A stretch of DNA of 53,466 nucleotides from Hydrogenovibrio sp. SC-1 (GTDB taxonomy: Bacteria; Pseudomonadota; Gammaproteobacteria; Thiomicrospirales; Thiomicrospiraceae): assembly GCF_002848135.1 (NCBI RefSeq), contig NZ_PKGB01000015.1, positions 1 through 53,466 on the forward strand, given 5' to 3'. The position numbers and the translations under genes were made by a program. This document shows, one piece after another, positions 26,042-33,933 of the stretch. The stretch's first letter is position 1. Every line of letters starts with the position of its first letter. The notes beneath the pieces were generated by a model. The model saw only the letters and a list, made by a program, of their open reading frames with translations, was not told where the DNA came from and did not search any database.

Positions 26042-26479
26042 TTAGTGAGCTCCCATCTTTTCAATTTGATCTTTCGATAATTTTTTATAAGCTGAGGGCA
26101 GTTCTTTCCATGCTTCACTCAACCCAGACAAGTATTCGTTAATTTCATCCAAAATCACCGTATCATTTTTAAAGGATGCTTTGATTAATTGACGATAACA
26201 GTAATCATATAAACCATATAAATTAGCCGCAACTTCACCCCCTTTTTCTAAATCAACGCCTTCTCTCAAGTTCAATACAATTGAGAGCAGTTTATTCATA
26301 TGTTCTGATTTTTTCTCAAAGTTCTTCTGCTCCATAAAAATTTTAACCAACTTAATATTCTTCAAAGCCCCGTCATATAACATTTCAATTAACTTATGCG
26401 GCGTGGCTTCTGAAACAGACGTTTCAACATAGTTGTTTGCGTACTGTTTCGCAAATTGTTGTTTTTGAAGTAAGCTCAC
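26042..26479 (-). CDS. fliS: flagellin export chaperone FliS
   Basis: FliS binds flagellin before export and stops early polymerisation. The 145-residue product has the family N-terminus QYANNYVETSVSEATPHKLIEMLYDGALKNI and the second block ANLYGLYDYCYRQLIKASFKND. It lies between fliD (68-base gap) and the fliT-like gene. Confidence 0.96.
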   Translation of the reverse strand: MSLLQKQQFAKQYANNYVETSVSEATPHKLIEMLYDGALKNIKLVKIFMEQKNFEKKSEHMNKLLSIVLNLREGVDLEKGGEVAANLYGLYDYCYRQLIKASFKNDTVILDEINEYLSGLSEAWKELPSAYKKLSKDQIEKMGAH

Positions 26480-26547
26480 TTTGATTTCCCTTTCTATGTC
26501 TTGTTTTATTTATAAGTCACTACACCTTAGTTCTCGACTAAAGAGCA

Positions 26548-28890
26548 TTAATTATTATTGTTACTAAATTGAGCAGTTAATTGACTGCGGGTTGCTTCAG
26601 CATTAGACATAATCGACTGAAGCATAGAAAACTGTAGCCGGTATTTGGCTTCAAGTTTATCATATCGTTCATCAAGTGCTGTATTGCGTTCCTTATAGTT
26701 TTCGATTTTGGTATCTAATGCATCGGTTCTTCGAGCAATTAAACCTGTGTCAGTATCAAAATAATTATTTACCGTTTCTTCTAACCGACTGGCAAATCCT
26801 TTTGAAAAACTGAGATTCCCTCTCGCACCAATTGCGCCACCAAGCACTTCGAAACTTAATCCTCTAACCTCAGCATCATTAGTACCAATAACTGCAAAAT
26901 CACTAATATTAATTCGTCGTCCATCAGTCGAATCCGCATAAGCACCGATATTGATCGTTCCTGAAGCCGTCGTTAAGGTACCATCAACAGACTGTCCTGT
27001 TGCCGTCAAATTAGCCGCAAAACCAGCATTAGCAAAACCGGCAGACACATTTGTAATATCAATTGATGAATAGCCACCAAAACGGTTGGAAGCAATTGAT
27101 AACGCCCCACCTGTCGCTGATACAGTCACAGAATTGCCGTTGGTACTCACGTCTGTATTCGCGTTAATATTACTGGCCATAACACTGGCTAATTCATTCA
27201 AGGTATAGCGTTGTTGAGCAATATTTATCGTGGTTGAAATAGAGTCATCAACCTTAATATCAAAGCTCACTGGAGCAGCAGTAAGATCAACCAATCCTTC
27301 ACCTGCATATGCAGTTGCTTGCTGAAAACCTTGATTAACCAGACCTGTCGCAGAATTCACCGTCACAGCACCCTGCCCAGAATTTGCTGCAATTTCAAAT
27401 CGAGATTGAGCAACATCATAGCTGACCGTCGCAACGCTACCACCAAAAGCAGTATCTAAAGCCCCCTGTAATGCCGTCGCAACCTCATCTTTTGAGTTGT
27501 AATTTTGCGCCAATGCTGAAAGGTCAATATTTTGATTAACCCCACCAATCGTAATATCTAAACTCGCACCCACATCAATGATAGATGCGTTAGCACTATT
27601 GGTAATTTTATCGCCAGAAACTTGTTCATCCGTTGACACGGTTGCTGCATTCCCTGCTGTCTGAGCTCGGGTTGCCAACTGAGTAATGTCTAACGCATAA
27701 GTACCTGTTTGTGTTTTATCCGACCCGCCTAACACATTTACCAATGTATCTGTGCTACTTCCGCCAGTTGCAAACAAAGCTGCAAATGCCGAAACATCGC
27801 TAGCAGCAACATCATTCAGTTTGGTCTCATCTAATTGCATTTGCCCATCTAATGCAAAGCTGATCCCAACAACCCCTAATGAGTTAATATTGCCAGAAAT
27901 TTCGTTAATTGCGCCAGATAGAGTATTTTTTAACTCCGAGCGAATTTGACGCAATATGTTATTCCCAGCAAGATCCCCATAATAAAGATATTGATCAGAC
28001 TGCAACTCTTCTTCAGTATATTTAGACGCATCATAAGCGCCCATTTCATCAAAAATAGTTTCTAATTGGTTATAGACATCGACAAAACTTTTAATTGTGT
28101 CTGTAACCTTAGTAGCATCTTGAGAAATATTAATGGTATTGACTTGTCCAGGTTTTGCTGAATTAAGATTAATACTAACACCATCAATAACCCCTTCAAA
28201 CGTATTGGTGCTACTGGTAATTGACACGCCATTCATGTTCATAATCGCATCTTGTGCTTCAACGGTTGTTGTCAATCCTAACGTATCAAATTCTGTGATT
28301 CCAGACACTGAAAACTCACCACTAGCACCTGAATTCTTTGAAGAAAACATCATCTGATAACTACCGCCATTATTAATGACTGAAGCGGTAATCCCATAAT
28401 CGCCGTTATTTATCGTTTTTTGCAGCCCCTCCAAGGTATTATTGGTTGCATCTACTGTAATATTATGTACCTGCCCACCAACATTAATGGTAAAAGTTCC
28501 ATTTGTCAGGCTATCATATTGAGATGAAAACGATTGATTTGCTACCTGGGTATGGGATTGAGCCAGTTGTTCAGCAATAACAGAAAAAGAGCCAGCAACC
28601 GCAGTTGTAGATGCCGTTGCCGTAACCGCAGTTTCATCTGTTGAAGAAACTTGTTTTTCTAGAAAAATATCGGGGGAAGACAAATCCGTTACATAAGAAT
28701 TAAATGCATTTAAATTGACCTCTAAATACTTCAATGCACTTAATTCTGTAGTCGCTTTTGTATTCCCTTTTTCGACAATACCGCGTTGGGTGGCAACATC
28801 TGCCTCTGCCAATACCTTGGCCATATTACCAATATCAAATGTGCTGTTTGTCAGTGAATTCAATAATGTTGAGCCAATTTCATTAGCCAT
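26548..28890 (-). CDS. fliD: flagellar filament cap protein FliD (unusually long)
   Basis: FliD caps the filament tip and folds flagellin into it. The 780-residue protein is much longer than enteric FliD (about 470). The N-terminal FliD_N region (FDIGNMAKVLAEADVATQRGIVEKGNTKATTELSALKYLEVNLNAF) and the C-terminal coiled-coil (LEETVNNYFDTDTGLIARRTDALDTKIENYKERNTALDERYDKLEAKYRLQFSMLQSIM) are intact. The extra length is a Ser/Thr/Asn/Ala-rich surface domain with repeated flagellin-hook-IN-like motifs (about 390-690). It has both sigma54 and sigma28 promoters. Confidence 0.95.
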   Translation of the reverse strand: MANEIGSTLLNSLTNSTFDIGNMAKVLAEADVATQRGIVEKGNTKATTELSALKYLEVNLNAFNSYVTDLSSPDIFLEKQVSSTDETAVTATASTTAVAGSFSVIAEQLAQSHTQVANQSFSSQYDSLTNGTFTINVGGQVHNITVDATNNTLEGLQKTINNGDYGITASVINNGGSYQMMFSSKNSGASGEFSVSGITEFDTLGLTTTVEAQDAIMNMNGVSITSSTNTFEGVIDGVSINLNSAKPGQVNTINISQDATKVTDTIKSFVDVYNQLETIFDEMGAYDASKYTEEELQSDQYLYYGDLAGNNILRQIRSELKNTLSGAINEISGNINSLGVVGISFALDGQMQLDETKLNDVAASDVSAFAALFATGGSSTDTLVNVLGGSDKTQTGTYALDITQLATRAQTAGNAATVSTDEQVSGDKITNSANASIIDVGASLDITIGGVNQNIDLSALAQNYNSKDEVATALQGALDTAFGGSVATVSYDVAQSRFEIAANSGQGAVTVNSATGLVNQGFQQATAYAGEGLVDLTAAPVSFDIKVDDSISTTINIAQQRYTLNELASVMASNINANTDVSTNGNSVTVSATGGALSIASNRFGGYSSIDITNVSAGFANAGFAANLTATGQSVDGTLTTASGTINIGAYADSTDGRRINISDFAVIGTNDAEVRGLSFEVLGGAIGARGNLSFSKGFASRLEETVNNYFDTDTGLIARRTDALDTKIENYKERNTALDERYDKLEAKYRLQFSMLQSIMSNAEATRSQLTAQFSNNNN

Positions 28891-28945
28891 AATTCTGTCT
28901 CCTGGTCAGGAACAATATAATTTAATTATAGGATATTTATTTCAA

Positions 28946-28961
28946 GCAGCAAAAGTGCCAA
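28946..28961 (-). promoter_or_regulatory. sigma54 promoter of fliD
   Basis: On the minus strand the site is TTGGCAC-TTTTG-CTGC: a full -24, three of four -12 bases and correct GG/GC spacing. It lies 56 bases before fliD. Confidence 0.65.
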
Positions 28962-28978
28962 TCCTTATGTTATTTATT

Positions 28979-29005
28979 ATATCGGCAAACAACAATAAAT
29001 CTTTA
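28979..29005 (-). promoter_or_regulatory. sigma28 promoter of fliD
   Basis: On the minus strand the site is TAAAGATT-N11-GCCGATAT, a strong match with classical spacing, just upstream of the sigma54 site and in the same direction. Confidence 0.7.
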
Positions 29006-29020
29006 ATACTGAGTTATAAA

Positions 29021-29048
29021 AACAAAAAAAGCGGCTATAAAACCGCTA
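29021..29048 (-). terminator. terminator of the downstream flagellin gene
   Basis: On the minus strand the stem AGCGG/CCGCT is followed by seven T. The block CCCTTGTGTTTAGCGG ahead of it is repeated in the terminator at 30211-30236. Confidence 0.8.
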
Positions 29049-29113
29049 AACACAAGGGGAACGCTTACTTACGCGTTCATAATCATTGTCATTGCTATTA
29101 AATTTGGTGTGCC

Positions 29114-29133
29114 TCCCAACTTAAATTGGGAGA
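29114..29133. other. hairpin just after flagellin gene A
   Basis: The inverted repeat CTCCCAA-N6-TTGGGAG lies 13 bases past the flagellin stop. It has no T run, so it is more likely an mRNA-stabilising 3' hairpin than a terminator; that role is inference. Confidence 0.4.
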
Positions 29134-29145
29134 CTAACTGTTAAC

Positions 29146-30072
29146 TTATTGCAATAGCGATAATACTTGCTGAGATTGTTGGTTCGCTTGACTCAGCATG
29201 CTCATCCCTGCTTGTTGCAATACTTGGGTTCTCGCCAAGCTTGCACTTTCTATTGCAAAGTTCGCATCCATAATTCTGGAGCGTGATTCATTAATGTTTT
29301 CATTAATATTTTGTAAATTCGATACCGTTGACTCTAGTCGATTTTGTAACGCACCCCAAGTCGCACGCATCGTTTTTAATACAGATAACCCTGTATCAAA
29401 TGTAGTCAACGCAACCGAGGCTTTAATCGCTGCTGATGCATAAGTTGAGATACCTGAGTTAGCCAACCCTATTGCTGCACCAATCGCACTGAGTGATGAG
29501 AAGTTAAGCATTGGAATCCCCATACGGTTATTTGATGCGCCTTCCCAACCAGCATGAATTTTCATCGCTGACGCATTGGCTGTAGCGACAGATAGCGCTC
29601 CAGCACTAGTTGCTGCAAAGGTTGCTGCAACCGCTGCAGATCCAAATGAACTGGCGTTCATAATATTCATTCCGTTAAATTTGGTAGTATCTGCAACGCG
29701 CTGGATTTCACCTTTTAACTGGATAATTTCTGAATCCATTTGTTTACGGTTATCCATACTGTAGGTACCGTTCATTGACTGTATGGCTAGTTCACGCATT
29801 CTTTGCATCATGTTCATAACTTCTTCAGTCGCACCATCTAGAGTTTGCAACATGCCAATACCGTCATTGGCGTTACGAATCGCCATTTCTGTTCCACGGA
29901 TTTGAGTAGTCATACCTTGTGCAACTGCAAGTCCTGCTGCGTCATCTGCTGCACGGTTGATTCTAAGACCTGATGTGAGGCGTTCCATTGCAGTTGATTG
30001 TTCACGCGAGGTTGCGTCTAACGTTCTTACCGCATTGAGTGATGCCATATTTGTGTTGATTACCATTGCCAT
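29146..30072 (-). CDS. flagellin A (identical to flagellin C)
   Basis: This is a filament subunit of 308 residues. The D0/D1 N-terminus (MAMVINTNMASLNAVRTLDATSREQSTAMERLTSGLRINRAADDAAGLAV) and C-terminus (ESRSRIMDANFAIESASLARTQVLQQAGMSMLSQANQQSQQVLSLL) are canonical. The short Ala/Ser-rich middle (about 135-215) replaces the large outer domains of enteric flagellin. It is identical in protein, and apparently in DNA, to the gene at 31878-32804. It has its own sigma28 promoter at 30155-30180 and terminator at 29021-29048. Confidence 0.96.
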   Translation of the reverse strand: MAMVINTNMASLNAVRTLDATSREQSTAMERLTSGLRINRAADDAAGLAVAQGMTTQIRGTEMAIRNANDGIGMLQTLDGATEEVMNMMQRMRELAIQSMNGTYSMDNRKQMDSEIIQLKGEIQRVADTTKFNGMNIMNASSFGSAAVAATFAATSAGALSVATANASAMKIHAGWEGASNNRMGIPMLNFSSLSAIGAAIGLANSGISTYASAAIKASVALTTFDTGLSVLKTMRATWGALQNRLESTVSNLQNINENINESRSRIMDANFAIESASLARTQVLQQAGMSMLSQANQQSQQVLSLLQ

Positions 30073-30167
30073 GATATTTCTCCCTTGTATATCTAACTTG
30101 TGTGTGATTTATCTATTTTTAGTTTTGAGGCAGTGTGCCCTGCCTTCAATCAAGTTATCGGCTCTAT
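29146..30167 (-). repeat. 1,022-bp direct repeat, copy A (flagellin gene plus promoter -10)
   Basis: By eye this segment matches 31878-32899 base for base. Identity starts exactly at the flagellin stop codon and ends just upstream of the sigma28 -10 box, after which the -35 regions differ by a few bases. The offset is 2,732 bp. Confidence 0.85.
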
Positions 30168-30180
30168 CAAAATTTCTTTA
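30155..30180 (-). promoter_or_regulatory. sigma28 promoter of flagellin A
   Basis: On the minus strand the site is TAAAGAAA-N10-GCCGATAA: a full -10, the -35 core and spacing one base short of the enteric norm. It lies 83-108 bases before the gene. Confidence 0.75.
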
Positions 30181-30210
30181 GAAAAAAATTGCACTTTTTA
30201 AAAGCCATAA

Positions 30211-30236
30211 ACAAAAAAAGCGGTCCTAAGACCGCT
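30211..30236 (-). terminator. terminator of flaG
   Basis: On the minus strand the stem AGCGGTC/GACCGCT is followed by seven T, 23 bases past the flaG stop. It shares its flanks with the terminator at 29021-29048, a trace of local duplication. Confidence 0.85.
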
Positions 30237-30258
30237 AAACACAAGGGAACTATCATAC

Positions 30259-30693
30259 TTAAACAATCTGATCAGTTAGTAATCCAATTGGGGTTTCCGC
30301 CCGATCACCAGGTGCCTGTTGCTGCACCCGGTCAAGATATTGTGAAATCTGCTTCGACACTTCTAGTAGATCCCTGGAAGGAATCTGTCGAATGACCTCG
30401 CCTGTTTCGCTGTTTTTAATCGAAAAAACCATTTTCTCTGTGTCTTCATCTTTTTCAAACTTTAAAAAACTCTGTAACCCCTTTACCTTTTCATTGACGC
30501 TGACCAATAATTCGTCGGCTTTTTGCGCATCTATTTCAGCATTTTCGGTTACCGCACTCTTTAAAGTTGCACCAGATGTCTCAGTGGATTTTGCACTTGC
30601 AAGGCCATTTTGAGAACCTGACTGAACAACTGAGTCCACATTAGAAGACGGTTTTTTTGAATAATCTACGGTATTTGTCGCTTGAATATCCAT
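30259..30693 (-). CDS. flaG: FlaG family protein
   Basis: FlaG proteins are short, commonly lie next to flagellins and influence filament length or assembly. The 144-residue product has a variable Ser/Thr/Asn-rich N-terminus and the conserved C-terminal block LQSFLKFEKDEDTEKMVFSIKNSETGEVIRQIPSRDLLEVSKQISQYL (about 75-125). The ATG at 30693 is chosen over one six bases earlier because AAGGAG has proper spacing only to it. It is placed between two flagellin genes. No sigma28 site is visible directly upstream, so it may depend on read-through from flagellin B. Confidence 0.9.
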   Translation of the reverse strand: MDIQATNTVDYSKKPSSNVDSVVQSGSQNGLASAKSTETSGATLKSAVTENAEIDAQKADELLVSVNEKVKGLQSFLKFEKDEDTEKMVFSIKNSETGEVIRQIPSRDLLEVSKQISQYLDRVQQQAPGDRAETPIGLLTDQIV

Positions 30694-30804
30694 CACCATT
30701 CTCCTTTTTTAGTAAAACCATAACCCAATGATTCCACTAAAAAAGTAGGATGTCAACCTGTGGAAACTATATCAACTCATTGACTCTAAAAACCATTTTA
30801 GTGG

Positions 30805-30838
30805 AAGGCCTATCACCTCAAACTGGATGATAGGCCTT
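30805..30838. other. strong hairpin between flagellin B and flaG
   Basis: The 11-base perfect inverted repeat AAGGCCTATCA/TGATAGGCCTT with a 12-base loop sits 13 bases past the flagellin B stop. No T run follows on the minus strand. An mRNA end-protecting or processing hairpin would let some transcription continue into flaG; this is inference. Confidence 0.5.
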
Positions 30839-30851
30839 AATCTCGCATGCT

Positions 30852-31778
30852 TTATCTTAAAAGAGATAGAACATTTTGCGAGTTAGAATTAGCCTGTGAC
30901 AACATACTCATACCAGCTTGCTGTAGTACTTGCGTACGAGCTAAGTTAGCACTTTCTTTTGCAAAGTCTGCATCTTGAACACGAGATCTAGAAGCCTGGA
31001 TGTTTTCGTTTACATTTGACAAGTTAGAAACTGTCGATTCTAAACGATTTTGCATCGCACCCCAAGTCGCTCTCATACCATTGATAACAGACAAGCCGCC
31101 ATCAATTGCAGTCAATGCTGTAGAGGCTTTAACCACTGCTGAAGCATAAGTTGAGATACCTGAGTTAGCCAACCCTATTGCTGCACCAATTGCACTCAAA
31201 GATGAAAAGTTAAGCATGGCAATACCAAGACGGTTAACAGAAGCTGCTTCCCATCCTGCATGAATTTTCATCGCAGAGGCATTATCGCCAGCTACAGATA
31301 GAGCTCCCGCACTAGTTGCTGCAAAGGTTGCTGCAACCGCAGCAGAACCAAATGAACTGGCATTCATAATATTCATACCATTAAACTTGGTAGTATCTGC
31401 AACACGTTGAATTTCATCTTGCAACTGCTGAAATTCTGTATCCATTTGTTTACGGTTATCCATATTATAGGTACCGTTGAGTGACTGAACCGCCAACTCA
31501 CGCATACGACCCATCATATTGGTAATTTCTTCTGTTGCACCATCCAATGTTTGCAACATACCAACACCATCATTGGCGTTTCGAATCGCTTGATCTGTAC
31601 CTCGAATCTGCGTGGTCATACCAGATACAACCGATAACCCTGCCGCATCATCCGCCGCACGATTGATTCTCAACCCAGAGGTCAATCTTTCCATCGATGT
31701 ACTTTGTTCTCTTGATGTATTATCAAGAATCCGCTGAGCATTGAGTGCCCCCATATTTGTATTAATTACCATAGCCAT
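30852..31778 (-). CDS. flagellin B (divergent paralogue)
   Basis: The flagellin is 308 residues, the same length as flagellins A and C, with canonical ends (MAMVINTNMGALNAQRILDNTSREQSTSMERLTSGLRINRAADDAAGL; VQDADFAKESANLARTQVLQQAGMSMLSQANSNSQNVLSLL). It differs from A/C at scattered residues in D0/D1 but shares long exact DNA stretches in the middle (for example around 31145-31190), suggesting gene conversion. It has its own sigma28 promoter immediately before the end of flagellin C, and a hairpin downstream. Confidence 0.96.
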   Translation of the reverse strand: MAMVINTNMGALNAQRILDNTSREQSTSMERLTSGLRINRAADDAAGLSVVSGMTTQIRGTDQAIRNANDGVGMLQTLDGATEEITNMMGRMRELAVQSLNGTYNMDNRKQMDTEFQQLQDEIQRVADTTKFNGMNIMNASSFGSAAVAATFAATSAGALSVAGDNASAMKIHAGWEAASVNRLGIAMLNFSSLSAIGAAIGLANSGISTYASAVVKASTALTAIDGGLSVINGMRATWGAMQNRLESTVSNLSNVNENIQASRSRVQDADFAKESANLARTQVLQQAGMSMLSQANSNSQNVLSLLR

Positions 31779-31841
31779 GATCGTTCTCCTTTTTGACTTA
31801 GATAAAACTCTCGCTCTTTTACTTCTATTTTCCCAAAAACT

Positions 31842-31868
31842 GTATCGACAACTTTTGGAAAACCTTTA
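31842..31868 (-). promoter_or_regulatory. sigma28 promoter of flagellin B
   Basis: On the minus strand the site is TAAAGGTT-N11-GTCGATAC. It fits between the flagellin C stop and flagellin B. Confidence 0.65.
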
Positions 31869-31877
31869 GAAGACTTT

Positions 31878-32804
31878 TTATTGCAATAGCGATAATACTT
31901 GCTGAGATTGTTGGTTCGCTTGACTCAGCATGCTCATCCCTGCTTGTTGCAATACTTGGGTTCTCGCCAAGCTTGCACTTTCTATTGCAAAGTTCGCATC
32001 CATAATTCTGGAGCGTGATTCATTAATGTTTTCATTAATATTTTGTAAATTCGATACCGTTGACTCTAGTCGATTTTGTAACGCACCCCAAGTCGCACGC
32101 ATCGTTTTTAATACAGATAACCCTGTATCAAATGTAGTCAACGCAACCGAGGCTTTAATCGCTGCTGATGCATAAGTTGAGATACCTGAGTTAGCCAACC
32201 CTATTGCTGCACCAATCGCACTGAGTGATGAGAAGTTAAGCATTGGAATCCCCATACGGTTATTTGATGCGCCTTCCCAACCAGCATGAATTTTCATCGC
32301 TGACGCATTGGCTGTAGCGACAGATAGCGCTCCAGCACTAGTTGCTGCAAAGGTTGCTGCAACCGCTGCAGATCCAAATGAACTGGCGTTCATAATATTC
32401 ATTCCGTTAAATTTGGTAGTATCTGCAACGCGCTGGATTTCACCTTTTAACTGGATAATTTCTGAATCCATTTGTTTACGGTTATCCATACTGTAGGTAC
32501 CGTTCATTGACTGTATGGCTAGTTCACGCATTCTTTGCATCATGTTCATAACTTCTTCAGTCGCACCATCTAGAGTTTGCAACATGCCAATACCGTCATT
32601 GGCGTTACGAATCGCCATTTCTGTTCCACGGATTTGAGTAGTCATACCTTGTGCAACTGCAAGTCCTGCTGCGTCATCTGCTGCACGGTTGATTCTAAGA
32701 CCTGATGTGAGGCGTTCCATTGCAGTTGATTGTTCACGCGAGGTTGCGTCTAACGTTCTTACCGCATTGAGTGATGCCATATTTGTGTTGATTACCATTG
32801 CCAT
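31878..32804 (-). CDS. flagellin C (identical to flagellin A)
   Basis: The 308-residue flagellin has the same sequence as the gene at 29146-30072, including silent positions as far as I can compare. Its promoter (32887-32912) is the same apart from a few bases in the spacer and -35. Only about nine bases separate its stop from the flagellin B promoter and no terminator is visible, so read-through into flagellin B is likely. Confidence 0.96.
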   Translation of the reverse strand: MAMVINTNMASLNAVRTLDATSREQSTAMERLTSGLRINRAADDAAGLAVAQGMTTQIRGTEMAIRNANDGIGMLQTLDGATEEVMNMMQRMRELAIQSMNGTYSMDNRKQMDSEIIQLKGEIQRVADTTKFNGMNIMNASSFGSAAVAATFAATSAGALSVATANASAMKIHAGWEGASNNRMGIPMLNFSSLSAIGAAIGLANSGISTYASAAIKASVALTTFDTGLSVLKTMRATWGALQNRLESTVSNLQNINENINESRSRIMDANFAIESASLARTQVLQQAGMSMLSQANQQSQQVLSLLQ

Positions 32805-32899
32805 GATATTTCTCCCTTGTATATCTAACTTGTGTGTGATTTATCTATTTTTAGTTTTGAGGCAGTGTGCCCTGCCTTCAATCAAGTTATCGGCTCTAT
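31878..32899 (-). repeat. 1,022-bp direct repeat, copy C (flagellin gene plus promoter -10)
   Basis: This is the partner of 29146-30167. The sharp left edge at the stop codon and the right edge in the promoter spacer suggest recent duplication or ongoing gene conversion across the intervening flaG and flagellin B genes. Confidence 0.85.
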
Positions 32900-32912
32900 T
32901 CAAATCTCTTTA
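32887..32912 (-). promoter_or_regulatory. sigma28 promoter of flagellin C
   Basis: On the minus strand the site is TAAAGAGA-N10-GCCGATAA, the same -10 and spacing as flagellin A. Confidence 0.75.
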
Positions 32913-33280
32913 GAAAAATAATCTAATTTCATTAAACTTTATTGAAAATACCTTAATAAAATGGCGATCTAAGTCGATTAAAGACAGTTTTATCTTCATT
33001 AATCCTACCAATACAATGAATACCCATTAAGCCATCGAATTGTTTTAAATTCGATTTATTTAAAATAAACATTGACTTCCAGAACCAGATCAACTCTAAT
33101 AGCTTCACTAAGAAAGAAAACCCATATTTATCTGCTCGTCTTCGTTGTTTTATTCGTAATTCTCCGTCTTTGTAGTCTAGTTCAAATAAGGTCAAGTTTA
33201 TTTTCTGATGTTTACGCCAAGCACCTTGTATCAATAAGGTTCGAAGCACTCTTTAATTTATAAATTGATAGGATAATATT
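32913..33280. other. gap between flagellin C and the cold-shock gene
   Basis: About 370 bases. A 98-codon open frame runs on the minus strand (32953-33249), but it starts with GTG, has no ribosome binding site and resembles nothing I know. The 5' leader of the cold-shock gene probably occupies the right-hand part, as such leaders are often long. I cannot place its promoter with confidence. Confidence 0.4.
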
Positions 33281-33490
33281 ATGTCTAATACAACAACAGG
33301 AACTGTTAAGTGGTTCAACGAAGCAAAAGGTTTTGGTTTTATTGAGCAAGCGTCTGGTCCAGATGTTTTCGCTCACTTCAGCGCAATTGTTAGCTCTGGC
33401 TTCAAAACTTTAGCAGAAGGTCAAAAGGTTGAATTCTCAGTCACTGACGGACCAAAAGGTCCTCAAGCTGAGAACATCGTTGCACTATAA
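33281..33490 (+). CDS. cold-shock domain protein (CspA family)
   Basis: This is a 69-residue single-domain RNA-binding protein. RNP1 (KGFGFI) and RNP2 (DVFAHF, usually VFVHF) are both present, as are the [11 protein letters not shown] start and the [11 protein letters not shown] end. CspA-type proteins melt RNA structure during cold or growth shift; which Csp paralogue this is cannot be told. It is followed by a strong terminator, so it is a single-gene unit. Confidence 0.95.
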   Translation: MSNTTTGTVKWFNEAKGFGFIEQASGPDVFAHFSAIVSSGFKTLAEGQKVEFSVTDGPKGPQAENIVAL

Positions 33491-33512
33491 GTAACGATTA
33501 ATCTTTGATTGT

Positions 33513-33545
33513 AAAAAGCCAAGCATCTGCTTGGCTTTTTTATTG
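33513..33545 (+). terminator. terminator of the cold-shock gene
   Basis: The stem AAGCCAAGC/GCTTGGCTT is followed by six T, about 25 bases past the stop. Confidence 0.88.
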
Positions 33546-33563
33546 CGCTAAAACCTTCATTTT

Positions 33564-33577
33564 GACCAGACCTGGTT
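33564..33577. repeat. degenerate relative of the CCAGGCCTGG palindrome
   Basis: GACCAGACCTGGTT differs from the family core by one base (G to A), with weaker arms. It is intergenic, between the cold-shock gene and the next gene, like the full copies. Confidence 0.4.
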
Positions 33578-33689
33578 ATTATTTGTACCTATTTCATCAA
33601 CATCTCACTGCTTAACAAGCATTTTAAATAACCATTATCATGTACAATCTAACGCTAATTATCCTTTCATATCAGTAAGGCACTTCATT

Positions 33690-33929
33690 ATGGATATTTT
33701 TCAGAAAATCTTTTTATATTTAGGAACGGCGATTGCTGCCTGCTTTTTATTGGTGGTCTTTATCGTACTGGGGACAGCTGAAAATGGACAATTATCGGTT
33801 GAAGGCTTACAACACCTATCAGAGCCACTCACCTCTTTTTACGATCTCTTTAAATGGTTTGTATATTTGTGGTTACTGAGTGGCCTTGTTTTACTTGCCC
33901 GCTTTTTAAAGCGGCTCTTTGGACGTTAA
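33690..33929 (+). CDS. small membrane protein of unknown function
   Basis: The product has 79 residues and two predicted membrane helices (about 7-28 and 54-73) joined by a short polar loop, with a basic end (RFLKRLFGR). AAGG lies nine bases before the ATG. It ends five bases before the GTPase gene on the same strand, so the two are probably co-transcribed. I do not recognise a family. Confidence 0.7.
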   Translation: MDIFQKIFLYLGTAIAACFLLVVFIVLGTAENGQLSVEGLQHLSEPLTSFYDLFKWFVYLWLLSGLVLLARFLKRLFGR

Positions 33930-33933
33930 TAAA

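Noticed and set aside
32953-33249. 98-codon minus-strand open frame between flagellin C and the cold-shock gene, with a start (LRTLLIQGA) faintly like IS110-type transposase ends
   Set aside because: It starts with GTG, has no ribosome site, the resemblance stops after a few residues, and there are no inverted repeats or other transposase parts nearby.
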